From: Neoechinorhynchus agilis
Taxonomy: Eukaryota > Acanthocephala
Assembly: GCA_051530055.1 (NCBI GenBank)
Contig: CM121343.1
Span: 6,882,001-6,946,000 of the forward strand
Reading direction: 5' to 3'
DNA length: 64,000 nt
In this document: one piece after another, positions 22,400 to 32,804 of the stretch
Layout of the letters: each line of letters begins with the position of its first letter
Position numbering within the stretch: position 1 is the stretch's first letter
Made by a program: the position numbers and the translations under genes
Notes under the pieces: model-generated
The model's database searches: none
The model's input: only the letters and a program-made list of their open reading frames with translations
Told to the model about the DNA's origin: nothing

Positions 22400-23300
22400 C
22401 CCATTAAGCCTCGTCGGGCGGTGGAAGGTGGCGAATTTCGTTGTAACGAAAACAGTGCCAGCTTCTCAATCAATGATTCAAGACCGCCCGATCCTTCCGA
22501 TGATCGTGACGGTTACTCAATACGTTCAAAATTCCTTTATATTCGAAACTTAAGGAATTCTTGCCATCGCATACAATCCAAAGAACCGATTCTACCGATT
22601 CTCCATGCATTGATCTTCCAATCAAGAAATGGTCGAGTATCGCATCCACCGAATCCGATTCCATTTAGAGAATTTATCAATGAGCGTTTTCTTGCTCTTT
22701 AAAAACCACATCAAAGACGACAATGAACGTATAAAATCAATTTCGAGTTTCGTGGGCAGTCTCAACGATTATTTGCTCAATGAGCATTTCACTGATTGCG
22801 ATTTGAAAGGGATCGAAATTAATAAATGGAACGTTAACACGACATTCATCGCTTCGGGTGTATCGCCAGATTTGGATACAGACGATCACGCAAACTTTGA
22901 GAAGTCATTTCAATGCAAGATTTTGTTCTTCCTAAAATCGCAACGAACGGGCAATCCGATTCTGCGTGTCGTAGAAGAAACAATCTCTCCAATCGGAACT
23001 GTCGCTTTCACGGAATGGTAGTATAATTCTATCCAAACGATATTTTTAATCAAGATGATTACCATTTTCCTAGATGTTCCGGTTGCCAATGTTGTGGACA
23101 TTAAGTTTAAAAAATACGCCATGCCAGAAAAAAAACTTAGAATTGCTGTTCGAATTGCGGCCGACGAGGGCACAACGCTTTTGCTAAAAACTGCCCGGAA
23201 TTCTAGAAATAAGGTCATGCTGTTAAGCAAACGCCTCTTGATGCCCATCAATTTAAAAAAGAAGATTCACGGTTTTTATGCCCCTCCCAACTTGAACAGC
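22400..23300 (+). mobile_element. LINE ORF1-like gene fragment, copy B
   Basis: A 130-aa frame (22629-23021) carries GVSPDLDTDD, FEKSFQCKILFFLKSQRTGN and IGTVAFTEW. After it, with one frame change, come DDYHFPRCSGCQCCGH and CSNCGRRGHNAFAKNC. Same domain order as copy A but without the TGA before the knuckles. A further frame change and stops follow. Confidence 0.6.
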
Positions 23301-23319
23301 TCTCTTTTTATATTATACT

Positions 23320-23900
23320 AAATTTTTATTAAGATCTAGTAACTAAATAATCATTAAAAAAATGCTTTCACTAAATAATAAAGGTTTATTCGTAGTTCCA
23401 AAATTGCTTTTCTTTGTTGACCAAAGGACCCTTCTCTCCTGGTGCTACTTGAATTTGATTGATCGCTTTTATGCCAGACTAATGAACAATATTTGCCAAT
23501 TGAACAGTTTTGGGTTTATTTTAACCGCTACTGTGTTTTGCTGCAGACTCAGAAGAGGACTTTAATCGCTTTGACTCTTTATTTGCCGTTGCGCTTCTTC
23601 GTCGTTTTATCTTTTTTTAGGTGGCCGGAAAATGTCGTTTGTTTCACTTATTTTGTCCTTTTGATTTAGGATTGGGGCTTCGGTTGTTCCGGATTTATTT
23701 CAGAACTTTCGCCCTGATTTGCCTTTGACTCTCCCGAATCGTCCGATACGATTATAACCTCTGGCGCATTTAATTTCGGATGAGATGTAGGAATTCGCTT
23801 GCGGCTCGGCTTCGTCAACTTCGATGCAACCTTTAGTCGTTTGCCGTCATGGATTGAGTCTCCTTTGACTTGTGTCGATTCTCCGGCACGTTTAGAACCG
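23320..23900 (-). pseudogene. Decayed third repeat unit of the nuclear gene
   Basis: Downstream of the stop at 23904, a different minus frame reads GSKRAGESTQVKGDSIHDGK, KPSRKRIPTSHPKLNAPEV and IIVSDDSGESKANQGESS, clearly a further copy of the internal repeat of the gene next to it. A one-base shift near 23903 takes it out of frame. The same state is found in the duplicate at 26.5-26.9 kb, so the change predates the duplication. Either the true stop is here or an intron rejoins it. Confidence 0.5.
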
Positions 23901-23903
23901 ATT

Positions 23904-25191
23904 TTAAGCTCGTTTTTTGAATGTCGTTTGATCCAAATCCGTCGAAATGTTTGTCTCTTTTACATTGGTGATCTGTATTTGCGACTGGGACTTCGACAGC
24001 TCAGGATTTATTTGAGAACTTTCGGCATTATTTGCCTTCGACCCCATGGATTCCTCCGCTATGATTATAACCTCTGGTCCATTTGATTTTGAATGATGTT
24101 CTGAGATTTGCTTAGGGCTTGGCTTCGTCGTCGTTGTCATCTTTTGTCGTTTGCCGCCAGAACTTGAGTCTTCTATTACTTCTGCCGATTGTCTTGGACG
24201 TTTAGAACCCATTTTAATATCCCTGGGAAATTTCGTTTGATCGAAGTCTTTTAAGGTGCTCGTTTCCTCTATTTTTGTTATTTCGACTTCCAACGTAGAT
24301 TTCAACTCGGGATAAATTTTTGAACACTCGGTTTGATTTACCTTGGGCTCGACTGAATTTTCAATTGTTTCTGGCGGATTTGATTCCAGTTTAGGTTTTG
24401 AGACTCGCTTGCGACTGCTTCGTCCTCGTTGTAACCTTTGGTCTTCTGATGTCTTCGGTAGTTTCTTCCTTTGTTTCTCTCGGCTGTTTAACCGTTGGAA
24501 GTTCCGTTCACTCAGTTTCTTCGAGTTGTGCCTTTGACCTTGAACGTTTCTGGGCCTGTCGAGCACCCGAAGCTTTTGTTTCTTTTCCAACACTTTCTGA
24601 CGGAGTTACTTTTGGATTTGCTTCACTTTCTGTATTTTTCCGTGCGGGGCATTGTCTTGATTTTTTCTCGAGAATCTTTCTTTTGGTCGGCAAGACATAG
24701 TCGTCTTCGGGTTCTCCTTTTACTCGTTTGCGATTGGACGTAACGTTGGCACTACCTTTCGCTCTCGTTGACTTTGGACAATTCAATTTTGCTTCTTCTT
24801 GCCTGAATACCTCGATGGCACTCAACATTTTTCTACCACTTCGAAGACGAAGTCCTCCTTCAGGTTCTGGTGGGGGCTCTCGTGGGCGGTTGTGAGCTGC
24901 TACCCGAGATTCAAAGTGCATTTCACGAGCATTTGGATGTGTAATGGTTGCTTGGTATTCGACGCCGTCCAGAATGACCTTTCCCGTCCGGACCCCGCAT
25001 TCATCTCTGGACTCTTCCTTGAAATAAAATTGTACTTCTGTTCCTTTGGCGTAAGTTTCGAATGCTTCGTGTTCGATTTCGGTTGACTTGTCTTCTTTTA
25101 GAGTCTCTTTGTGTTCAGATGCAGCTTGAGACGTGGACGATGTTTCAGAGTCGTTCTTTGAGGTTTTGTCGTTAAAATCTTGATTTTGCAT
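23904..25191 (-). CDS. Basic, repeat-containing nuclear protein, unknown function
   Basis: Two exons, 25191-24539 and 24483-23904, joined by a 55-nt GT..AG intron, give 410 aa. The N-terminal part (about 30-100) is acidic and then folds plausibly (KGTEVQFYFKEESRDECG, GKVILDGVEYQATITHP). The rest is rich in K, R, S, E with many NLS-like clusters (RKRVKGE, PTKRKILEKK, GGKRQK). The C-terminal half contains degenerate repeats of about 100 residues sharing KSNGPEVIIIAEES-like, KANNAESSQINPEL-like, DLDQT and GSKRPRQS elements. The start ATG at 25191 is 47 bp from the divergent DCTN5 ATG, implying a shared promoter. Codon use is ordinary. I do not recognise the family; chromatin or DNA binding is only a guess from composition. 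Confidence 0.6.
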
Positions 25192-25238
25192 ATCTAAAAT
25201 GTTAAAAGGAATTGGCACCTCTAAAAAATGTGTTCTAG

Positions 25239-25922
25239 ATGGAAGTCTGTGAGCAATATTTTCGACCCGCCGAATACTTCGAAACCAGCACAGGAAACAA
25301 GGTTTGTACGTGAATACTCACACAACCTTCGACGGACGTGTGAGTATTCAAGAAAAGAAATCTTTAATGGCAGGAAGTCAAAATATCATTCTAACTGGTC
25401 GAGTAATAATTCAACAAAATTGTGTGTTCAGAGGCGATCTCGCTCCAATTCGAGTTGGAAAATACTGTCATTTCGGACGAAGCTGCATTCTCCAACCCTT
25501 CTTTACTCGCGCATCGTCCTCTTATTCGTTCTCAAAACTATCGATTGGCGACTATACGATCGTGGAAGATGATTGCGTTCTTAAATGCAATCAAGTTGGT
25601 TCCTGTGTACGGATTGGTAAGTTTACGTGTTGATTTCTCTAGAAAACACATCATTTTCTTAATTCTAGGCCACAATTCCGTTTGTGAGAAGCGCTCGATC
25701 CTTAAGGATTGTAGCATTCTTCTACCAAACAGCCTTCTAACTGCTGATACTTGCGTCCCTCCCTATTGTATTTTCGGAGGAATTCCAGCCAAGTTCATCG
25801 CCGAAGCCCCTGAAAGTACAAGACAAATCATGGTTGATCTTTGTTCTGAAATGTTCGATTCATTTCTACCCTTACCGCCGGGAATTGAAGGGAGCCTTCG
25901 TGAAGATGTGGAAGGTGCTTAA
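25239..25922 (+). CDS. DCTN5: Dynactin subunit 5 (p25)
   Basis: Pointed-end-complex subunit of dynactin, which helps dynein bind membranous cargo. Three exons, 25239-25301, 25358-25616 and 25669-25922, with 56- and 52-nt introns, give 191 aa (human 182). The left-handed beta-helix is visible as hexapeptide turns: GSQNIILTGRVIIQQNCVFR, GDLAPIRVGKYCHFGRSCIL, LSIGDYTIVEDDCVL, VGSCVRIGHNSVC, KRSILKDCSILLPNSLL, PPYCIFGGIPAKFI. The last exon ends in a short acidic tail beyond the vertebrate protein. The first exon (EYFETSTGNK) matches the family N terminus. The ATG directly follows TGTTCTAG, an acceptor-like site. It shares its promoter with the basic nuclear protein on the other strand. Confidence 0.93.
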
Positions 25923-26449
25923 ACCGATCGGATTTTTAACTTACCCGTGGAAATTCCTGGAGATGTTTTGATGCTGAGGTGCTCGTTGTTATCGATACGA
26001 TTAAGGTGAAGCGCTTTAACGAGAGGGGAACGGGAAAGCTTGAAATCAGTTTGTTGCACAAATATTATCCGCATTCAATAGGTTTTTCCTTGTAGTTAAT
26101 TAGAAATACGTTTTCTTTGTATTTGTGCTTTTATTGTCGAAAAAATATTGGTTATCAGCAATCACTTGGGTTTTTTTATTGAATTAAACATACGTTTTCT
26201 TTGTATTTGTGCTTTTGTTGTCGAAAAAATATTAATTATTGATAATTAGTCACAAAACGTGATCACGTGACCTTTCTAATGATTGCTATATATTAAATTT
26301 TCGAAATATTTTATGAACTCGAAATTGTCGTGTACTTAAAAAACGGTTTATTTTCGAAATTTATGTAATTGTCCTTTTTCCAAATCATTTGTCGATGATT
26401 CTCCTTGCAGAATGAATATTTTCTTCAGAGTGGCGAAAAAGTACAAAAA
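25923..26449. repeat. AT-rich spacer with a 50-bp direct repeat
   Basis: TACGTTTTCTTTGTATTTGT followed by GTCGAAAAAATATT occurs at about 26106-26150 and 26191-26235 (period about 85 bp). No coding frame. It separates DCTN5 from the duplicate of the neighbouring nuclear gene. Confidence 0.55.
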
Positions 26450-27425
26450 GGACACTAATGAACAATATTTGCCAATTGAACACTTTGGTGTTTATTTCAA
26501 CCGCTACTGTGTTTTGCTGCAGACTCAGAAGAGGACTTTAATCGCTTTGAATCTTTATTTGCCGTTGCGCTTCTTCGTCGTTTTATCTTTTTTTAGGTGG
26601 CCGGAAAATGTCGTTTGTTTCACTTATTTTGTCCTTTTGATTTAGGATTGGGGCTTCGGTTGTTCCGGATTTATTTCAGAACTTTCGCCCTGATTTGCCT
26701 TTGACTCTCCCGAATCGTCCGATTCGATTATAACCTCTGGCGCATTTAATTTCGGATGAGATGTAGGAATTCGCTTGCGGCTCGGCTTCGTCAACTTCGA
26801 TGCAACCTTTAGTCGTTTGCCGTCATGGATTGAGTCTCCTTTGACTTGTGTCGATTCTCCGGCACGTTTAGAACCGATTTTAAGCTCGTTTTTTGAATGT
26901 CGTTTGATCCAAATCCGTCGAAATGTTTGTCTCTTTTACATTGGTGATCTGTATTTGCGACTGGGACTTCGACAGCTCAGGATTTATTTGAGAACTTTCG
27001 GCATTATTTGCCTTCGACCCCATGGATTCCTCCGCTATGATTATAACCTCTGGTCCATTTGATTTTGAATGAGGTTCTGAGATTTGCTTAGGGCTTGGCT
27101 TCGTCGTCGTTGTCATCTTTTGTCGTTTGCCGCCAGAACTTGAGTCTTCTATTACTTCTGCCGATTGTCTTGGACGTTTAGAACCCATTTTAAGGTCCCT
27201 GGGAAATTTCGTTTGATCGAAGTCTTTTAAGGTGCTCGTTTCCTCTATTTTTGTTATTTCGACTTCCAACGTAGATTTCAACTCGGGATAAATTTTTGAA
27301 CACTCGGTTTGATTTACCTTGGACTCGACTGAATTTTCAATTGTTTCTGGCAGATTTGATTTCAGTTTAGGCTTTGAGACTCGCTTGCGACTTTGCTTCG
27401 TCCTCGTTGTAACCTTTGGTCTTTT
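26450..27425 (-). pseudogene. Truncated duplicate of the basic nuclear protein gene
   Basis: Nearly identical to 23485-24440, including the sequence beyond the stop, with only scattered differences (for example D/G and H/P substitutions). It retains the C-terminal repeats (open frame 26880-27281) but lacks the first exon and the promoter. Sequence identity ends near 27425 within the region of the second exon. It is a tandem direct duplication with DCTN5 left between the copies. Confidence 0.8.
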
Positions 27426-27990
27426 GTTGGGAGAAACGATATCCGATCTAAATTTATATTCTCAACTTGCGCCCTGCACAATTGATTATTGACATCATAA
27501 CAGCAGAAATTATATCGCCGCGAACATTAAAAGCCTTCTGTAGTTCGTAGGAATATTGGTGGCATTGATATCAGCAATCAAAAACATAAAGACGATGAAT
27601 TGAAGACCGGTGATCGCGTCTCCTGCTGCTTCAACAGCACACAAAAAGTGGACGAATTTGCAGGTTTGAATAATTGGTTCAAACATGTTGATGTGAATTT
27701 TAAAACTACTTTGCAACATTGCAATTGCGATCGTATTAAAAAAATCGATATGCATTAAAAAATATCAATTGCGTCAATATCAAAACAATGCGCACCACAA
27801 CATCCGAACTTACATTCCATGTTTTCGCAACCAAGTGTTACGGCGGAGGGTGGCAAACGGCCACCCAATCATTCCTCGCATGTCTTCAATCTTCCGTCGG
27901 TTCCTCCGGACGATGATCTAGTTACGGAACTAATGGATACGGATGGAGATGAAGAGAGGCAATCCAACATCGAAGCATGTCACCAGTTGC
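27426..27990. other. Unassigned sequence with short open frames
   Basis: A plus-strand frame around 27570-27740 (LKTGDRVSCCFNSTQKVDEF, HCNCDRIKK) and the start of the 27819 frame (PSVPPDDDLVTELMDTDGDE) look protein-like but match nothing I recognise. The latter runs straight into a LINE RT, so it may be element sequence. Confidence 0.3.
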
Positions 27991-28800
27991 TCGGGGACGC
28001 ACAACATACCCTCGAGACCATACACCAAGTTTCCCAAACGAGAGGAGCGCCGCAAGGGTCACCGCTCTCACCCATCCTGTTCTGCTTAGCCTCCCAATTC
28101 CTTATTAAGAACTGCACATTCTGTAATGATTTGACCTTATATGCAGACGACTTCACTGCGGTAATCAAGGAATCGAACTACCTAACTGCCATAAATAAAC
28201 TAGCAGAGTTACTGGAATATCTTAACTCCACTCTTCCACAAATGGGCTTATCACTTAACCCACAAAAAACGCAATTTATTTTTAAATCCAGATCAGTAGA
28301 GGGAAACGACGGGTCCGCGACTTTTATAATGCATTTTTTAATCTGACATCTTCATCTATTTTTAATAAGATTTCGGTTTTGGGCTTCACACTCACTTCTA
28401 ATATGTCTCCAAAACATGACCTCAGCAAATCAAAAGGCTCTTACGCGTTGCTAGTCTGAAAGCCAAAAGAGCTTCCAAACTCGGACTCGGTCCGCACAAC
28501 TCCAAAAGTATCTGGAATTCTTGGACCATTTCAGGCCTAGTCTTCTATTCGAGAGGTAGACCCCCCCGAACAACGACCAATATTCACTAGCACTTTCCTT
28601 GAAGCTTTGAGCAAACTCCCTTACTCCTGGATACACAACGGCGACTAAGCTAAAAAAAGCACAAAAATGGACAGCAATGATCTGAAGGCAACTAATTGAT
28701 CACAGGCTTTACACCATTTAACTACGATCCTTACTGTCTTCTTCGAATAAATATTATTATTAGGTCGCCAGATGAAACTACTTTCTCATTCCCGGTACCA
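27991..28800 (+). mobile_element. LINE reverse-transcriptase fragment, family 1
   Basis: RT motifs in one frame: RGAPQGSPLSPILFCLASQF, then YADDFTAVI (YADD at about 28138-28151), then LSLNPQKTQF and, after a frame change, ISVLGFTLTSNMSPKHDL. This is the palm and start of the thumb of a jockey/CR1/I-like non-LTR element. The 3' end through TFSFPVPKHP at about 28800 is decayed. Confidence 0.75.
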
Positions 28801-28968
28801 AAGCATCCTTGAGTTTCATACTTTTAAGCTCTGCCTTTTCCACTGTGAAAAGCCAGCATTCAACTTTTTTAAATTCTGTGAATATTTTAATTGATTAAAA
28901 AATCATTCATGTCTTTTGTGAGGCGAGTGTAAAAAGATGAAATTTATTTTTACCAAAATGACAATTTC

Positions 28969-29297
28969 TCACTTCGACAAAATCATTCTCCTCTTTTTCA
29001 AAGCGAATACAGCAATCCGAGCATGATTTGATTGTAGACCAAATTTTTCAATCAATAAATTAATTTTTTGTGTCGTCGAATGATTTTTTAGCATCTCTTC
29101 TAAAGCAACGATCGAATCTATTCCGCTTTCTTCGAATTTATGAAGACTTCGTTTTCCTACTCCTGGAACACAAAGCAGATCCTTGTGATCGAATTCGCGA
29201 TTGAGAAAGCAATCGATCTTTGCCGAAAAAAGAATTGATCCATGTTTGGATCCACCTCCTTACAGCATTTTTCGGATCTCGTTTCGTTTTCGGTCAT
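28969..29297 (-). pseudogene. BAF-like gene, copy 1 (frameshifted)
   Basis: Same sequence as the open copy at 40846-41175 except that the A-run near 29225 has six A instead of seven. A frame started at MTENETRSEK therefore leaves the BAF frame after QFFF. The BAF domain downstream (KDLLCVPGVGKRSLHKFEES, HARIAVFALKKRR) is otherwise unchanged. Either it is a pseudogene, or the seven-A copy is the aberrant one and an unseen upstream exon is used. Confidence 0.6.
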
Positions 29298-29439
29298 CGG
29301 TGAATTCGATTTTGTCAATGATGAGCCATTAAGTGTGCATAATGTTGCTATGGCAACGCAACCGAGATGCTGGCAGTACGCGAACCCCAAATTTTTCTTG
29401 AACTAGCAATGTTTTCGCAATCTACCGTTGCAACGGTTT

Positions 29440-29965
29440 GTGGCAGACTGTAAACCCTTTCAAGGACCTCTGCTTCTTCACATCCATCATAAACAACCAA
29501 ATAAAGAAATCAACGAAGTGTCCCATAATCTATATACGGAGATTCCGACTAAAAGGTGGCCGCAAACGATTGTTATTCAATCTAATCTCATGCTTCCGAG
29601 ACCGATCTTTTATCAACGCTACTTGGCCCATTGGCTAAAAACGATATCCCTAGGATCTCATCCATTACACATTTCGCCGATAAACTGAAGGTCCACTAAT
29701 CAACCTGCAGTACGCAATGTTCTTCAATGAATTTATTGGATCTTATTTTGACTTTCAAGACGTGGAAGTCACGATTGGTGATTAAGATTCGAATTTCCTC
29801 GTCTCTGATCTATCACCTGATCTGGATCAAACAGATCGCAAAAGTTATGAAGATAAATTACGATGCTGCATTATTTTTATCCTGAAATCAGAGAAAACGG
29901 CGAATCCGATACAGAAAGCCGTTTTCCTCTGGCAAGAAAAACAGAAGGATCCCCTACGATAATAT
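29440..29965 (+). mobile_element. ORF1-like fragment, copy C1
   Basis: Decayed frames with KRYP, ITHFADKL, NLQYAMFFNEFIGSYFDFQD, then LSPDLDQTDR and KLRCCIIFILKSEKTANPI. The last part aligns with the ILFFLKS..NPI core of copies A and B. No zinc knuckles follow. Repeated at 49.65-50.17 and 57.48-58.0 kb as part of the segmental duplications. An unrecognised host gene family remains possible. Confidence 0.5.
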
Positions 29966-30109
29966 TTAATATTCTTCAAATAAGACCGTTACCCATTGTA
30001 AGATGTTGGGATCTTTGAATAAATTCTAAATTTTATTCATTGTCGCATTAAAATGAGTAATAATGAAAAAACCTGTTTTTCTGGGGAGCGAAATCTGTAC
30101 CCAACAGTC

Positions 30110-30423
30110 TATTTTGTTTATTCTCCACTCTTTTATACAAGGACGACGATTTTTGGAAATTAGTTAAATATCTTCTCGGAAGACGGGATTTAGTTAATGG
30201 ATTTATACAAGATTTGTTTAAATTAGTAACTAAGTTTGCTTCTTTAAGAGAAATCGAAAGCTTGTTAAAATATAAAGTCATATTATTCCATAAGATGTTT
30301 CATAGTCTGGAGGAGCAGAATGGAAAAATGTTATCAGCGTATACTACCGGCTGTATATTTTTGAAGCCTTTCATTGATTTGAATATAAAAATTATGACTA
30401 TCCAAAAAAGGGCGGGAGATTAA
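30110..30423 (+). CDS. Unrecognised small ORF of module D, copy 1
   Basis: A frame of about 100 aa reads DDDFWKLVKYLLGRRDLVNG, FIQDLFKLVTKFASLREIES and LSAYTTGCIFLKP, an amphipathic helical composition. The same frame is kept at 50325-50636; at 58150-58440 a stop interrupts it. Upstream, short frames starting at MSNNEK differ between copies by length of an A-run. Function unknown; it could be an exon of a small duplicated gene. Confidence 0.3.
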
Positions 30424-30519
30424 AGAGTCATGAGACAAGCCAATTCTGGAGTAAAGTTTTGAAGACGAGGGGTCTACGTCGTAATAAAATTCTTTATAAT
30501 CAATTGAGTGTTGAATCTT

Positions 30520-30792
30520 TTAAATAATATCGAAAGGAACCTTGATTTCCTGTAAAACCTTATAAAAAATGATTGTTTTGATTCGATATAATCGAAAATA
30601 GTTAATATAATCTACGGCTATCTGGGTTTTGACAATCTTAATTGAAATATTTTCCATTCCCTTAGCCTGTTGATATGCAGATATGCCATAAATCTGCCGT
30701 ATATATTTAAAAATGAAACTGCTCACGATTGGTGTGTAATGGCGACAAAAATTATGTAAATTTATTACACGATTCTCATCCAAACACTTCAA
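30520..30792 (-). CDS. Unrecognised 90-aa ORF of module D, copy 1
   Basis: Open frame kept in all three D copies (50733-51005 and 58561-58833) with few substitutions (TPIVSS / LPIVSS, AKGMEN / AKRMKN). Contains FIFKYIRQIYGISAYQQAK and YINYFRLYRIKTIIFYKVLQ. No homology recognised. Its persistence may only reflect the youth of the duplication. Confidence 0.25.
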   Translation of the reverse strand: MKCLDENRVINLHNFCRHYTPIVSSFIFKYIRQIYGISAYQQAKGMENISIKIVKTQIAVDYINYFRLYRIKTIIFYKVLQEIKVPFDII

Positions 30793-31050
30793 GACAAATA
30801 TATTAACTAATGCTTCGTTGTTTATACAAGAATTCTCATTGGATTCTTATAAATTCTTCATCCAAACATTTCAAGAAAAAAATATAAACTAATGCTTGTT
30901 ATTCATTATCGAAGACTTCTTGCATTCTAATAGAGGCTTCATCCCAGCATTTCAGGAAAAATTTTATAAACTATTGCATCGTTATTTATATAAGAATCTC
31001 ATTGGATTCTTATAGAGGCTTCATCCAAACATTTCAAGAAAAATGCCTTC
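30770..31050 (+). repeat. Tandem array, about 80-83-bp unit
   Basis: Units contain AATGCTTCGTTGTTTATACA, AGAATTCTCATTGGATTCTT and TTCATCCAAACATTTCAAGA. Starts near 30809, 30891 and 30971 give the period. Related arrays lie at 50985-51110, 51340-51385, 58810-58945 and 59350-59790. Confidence 0.85.
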
Positions 31051-31179
31051 CACCTGATATACGCCCTAAAGGGCAAATGTTTGTAAAATGACGTGTTTTA
31101 GATATCTGAAGGAGGCCCACGCTCAGGCCCAAAATTAACCGATAGCGACGAAAATTCTAAGGAAAAAGTTTTGTCTTGA

Positions 31180-31985
31180 CCAAGACTTTGTGGTGGCAGT
31201 TGAAGAATGGTTCCAGCGGACAGGCGCTGACCAAGTTCCCGTGAATGGCCTCAGGCAGTCGATCTGGGACAGATCTCTCGTCGCGAGAGCTCATAGTTCT
31301 CTACTTTCAGGTTCTCGCTATGATGTCGTCCGAGCTAGATTGTTGGCAGTTTCGACGCGAGAATCAGTGGCGCGGTGGGAGGCTGTTCCTCGGGCATCTG
31401 TGGGAACTCTTTTCACTGATGAGGTAACGAGGATCACGGTGTCCATAAGAATTGGTCTCCCGATATGCACTCCCCATCGCTGTCGATGTGGGTCTTCGGT
31501 TGACGCTTTCGGACGACAAAGTCTCATAGGCCGAAAGTCAGAAGGAAGGTTCTCATGCCATTCTGAGATCAACAGAGTAATTTCTCGGGCGTTGAGAACG
31601 GCGAACTTTCCCAGACGATCGTCGACCTGACGGAATTTCGGTCTTTCCGTGGCGGGAGGGCAAATGCCTTCTCTTGGACGCCACGTCCCTCGCAGTAAGC
31701 AACATTCCCTACTCTCTCGAAATCGCTTGAGGTGCAGCGAAAGGGAGGAAGGTACAAAAATATAGGGATTTAGCAAGGACCCACTATTTTGTCCCCTTTG
31801 GGGTAGAGACGTATGGAGCTCTCGGCCGCTCGGCACTCACTCTGCTCCAGGATCTCTCGAAGAAATTGCGAGAAGCGACCGGCGACGAACGAGCAAGTTT
31901 ATTCCTGCGACAAAATATCTCGCTTGCAGTACAACGAGGCAATGCTGCCAGCGTGATAGCGATAGCCGAGGAAAAAAATAACTCT
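31180..31985 (+). mobile_element. RLE-type non-LTR retrotransposon, 3' fragment (copy in module E1)
   Basis: Encodes the C-terminal part of the pol protein: FTDEVTRITVSIRIGLPICT, the zinc-finger remnant CRCGSSVDAFGRQ, and the nuclease region interrupted after RTANFPRRSST. It continues in other frames to WREG..MPSLGRHV-like and QRGNAASVIAIAEE at the end. The frame is broken in the nuclease core. It joins the ~80-bp array on its left and unique module E DNA on its right. Confidence 0.8.
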
Positions 31986-32031
31986 TCAAAAAACACTTTC
32001 TTTAGGCGGCGGATTTTTAACAGAATGGATA

Positions 32032-32310
32032 GTGTTCCACATCATAAAGAAGAATGCCATTAACTTAAGTCGTCGCTTTCAATGCGGTAAAAGCAACTTT
32101 TCTCAAGATTTGTTCATCGAACTTCAAGATTTTCGACAATATAACGAGCAATCTTTAGCTGTGGCATTTTCTTTTTGCAAACTAAAATGTTATTCAAATG
32201 ATGGAGGCCATCAGAGTATTAAAATAAAGTATAAAAGAAAATTATTAGAAGTGAACTTTTTTATAGAACCGATTTGTTGCCCGTTGAGCAAACGTATAAA
32301 AAAGGTGTGA
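32032..32310 (+). CDS. Unrecognised 92-aa ORF of module E, copy 1
   Basis: Begins MFHIIKKNAINLSRRFQCGK and includes FCKLKCYSNDGGHQSIKIKY and FIEPICCPLSKR. Identical copy at 52370-52648. Basic and Cys-containing, no family recognised; may be an exon or chance. Confidence 0.2.
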   Translation: MFHIIKKNAINLSRRFQCGKSNFSQDLFIELQDFRQYNEQSLAVAFSFCKLKCYSNDGGHQSIKIKYKRKLLEVNFFIEPICCPLSKRIKKV

Positions 32311-32804
32311 TCCATTATTGCAATTTTTAACCGAAATTTTTTAGTATTAAAGGTAAAGAGCCAATGACAAGACGTTTATAAATTGGCGTTTTTACTTATT
32401 CGGAAATTGGAAGGTAGGAATTAGGCAACATCCCAACAGTTTACGCTTCAAAATTATGTAATATCCGAGCTCTGCGGAGAACGTTGTTTTAGAAGCTGAA
32501 TGTTGCCGGAAAAAGTAAATTTGAAAAGAAAGCCTCGTTTAAGAAGTCACAACTGAAATCTAAAATTGTCGCGGACAAAAATAATGGCAGTTTTTGAGAA
32601 AATTAGATCATGACAATTATGCGCAATTGAAATTTTTTTTAAACATCACACAGGAATTGAAAGCAAAATAAAATGAACACCCGATGGATTTTTAATCGAT
32701 CTTCGGTAAAATTGGAAAAGAAACAAATCGAAAATGGCCTTTAATTTTCGTACCCGACATTCACGAGTTGCCAACTAAGTTTTATTAAGTCTAAAATTCT
32801 AAGA

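Noticed and set aside
23799-24700. Plus-strand ORFs opposite the nuclear gene.
   Set aside because: Antisense shadows of a Lys/Glu-rich frame; the minus-strand model has a consistent intron and repeats.
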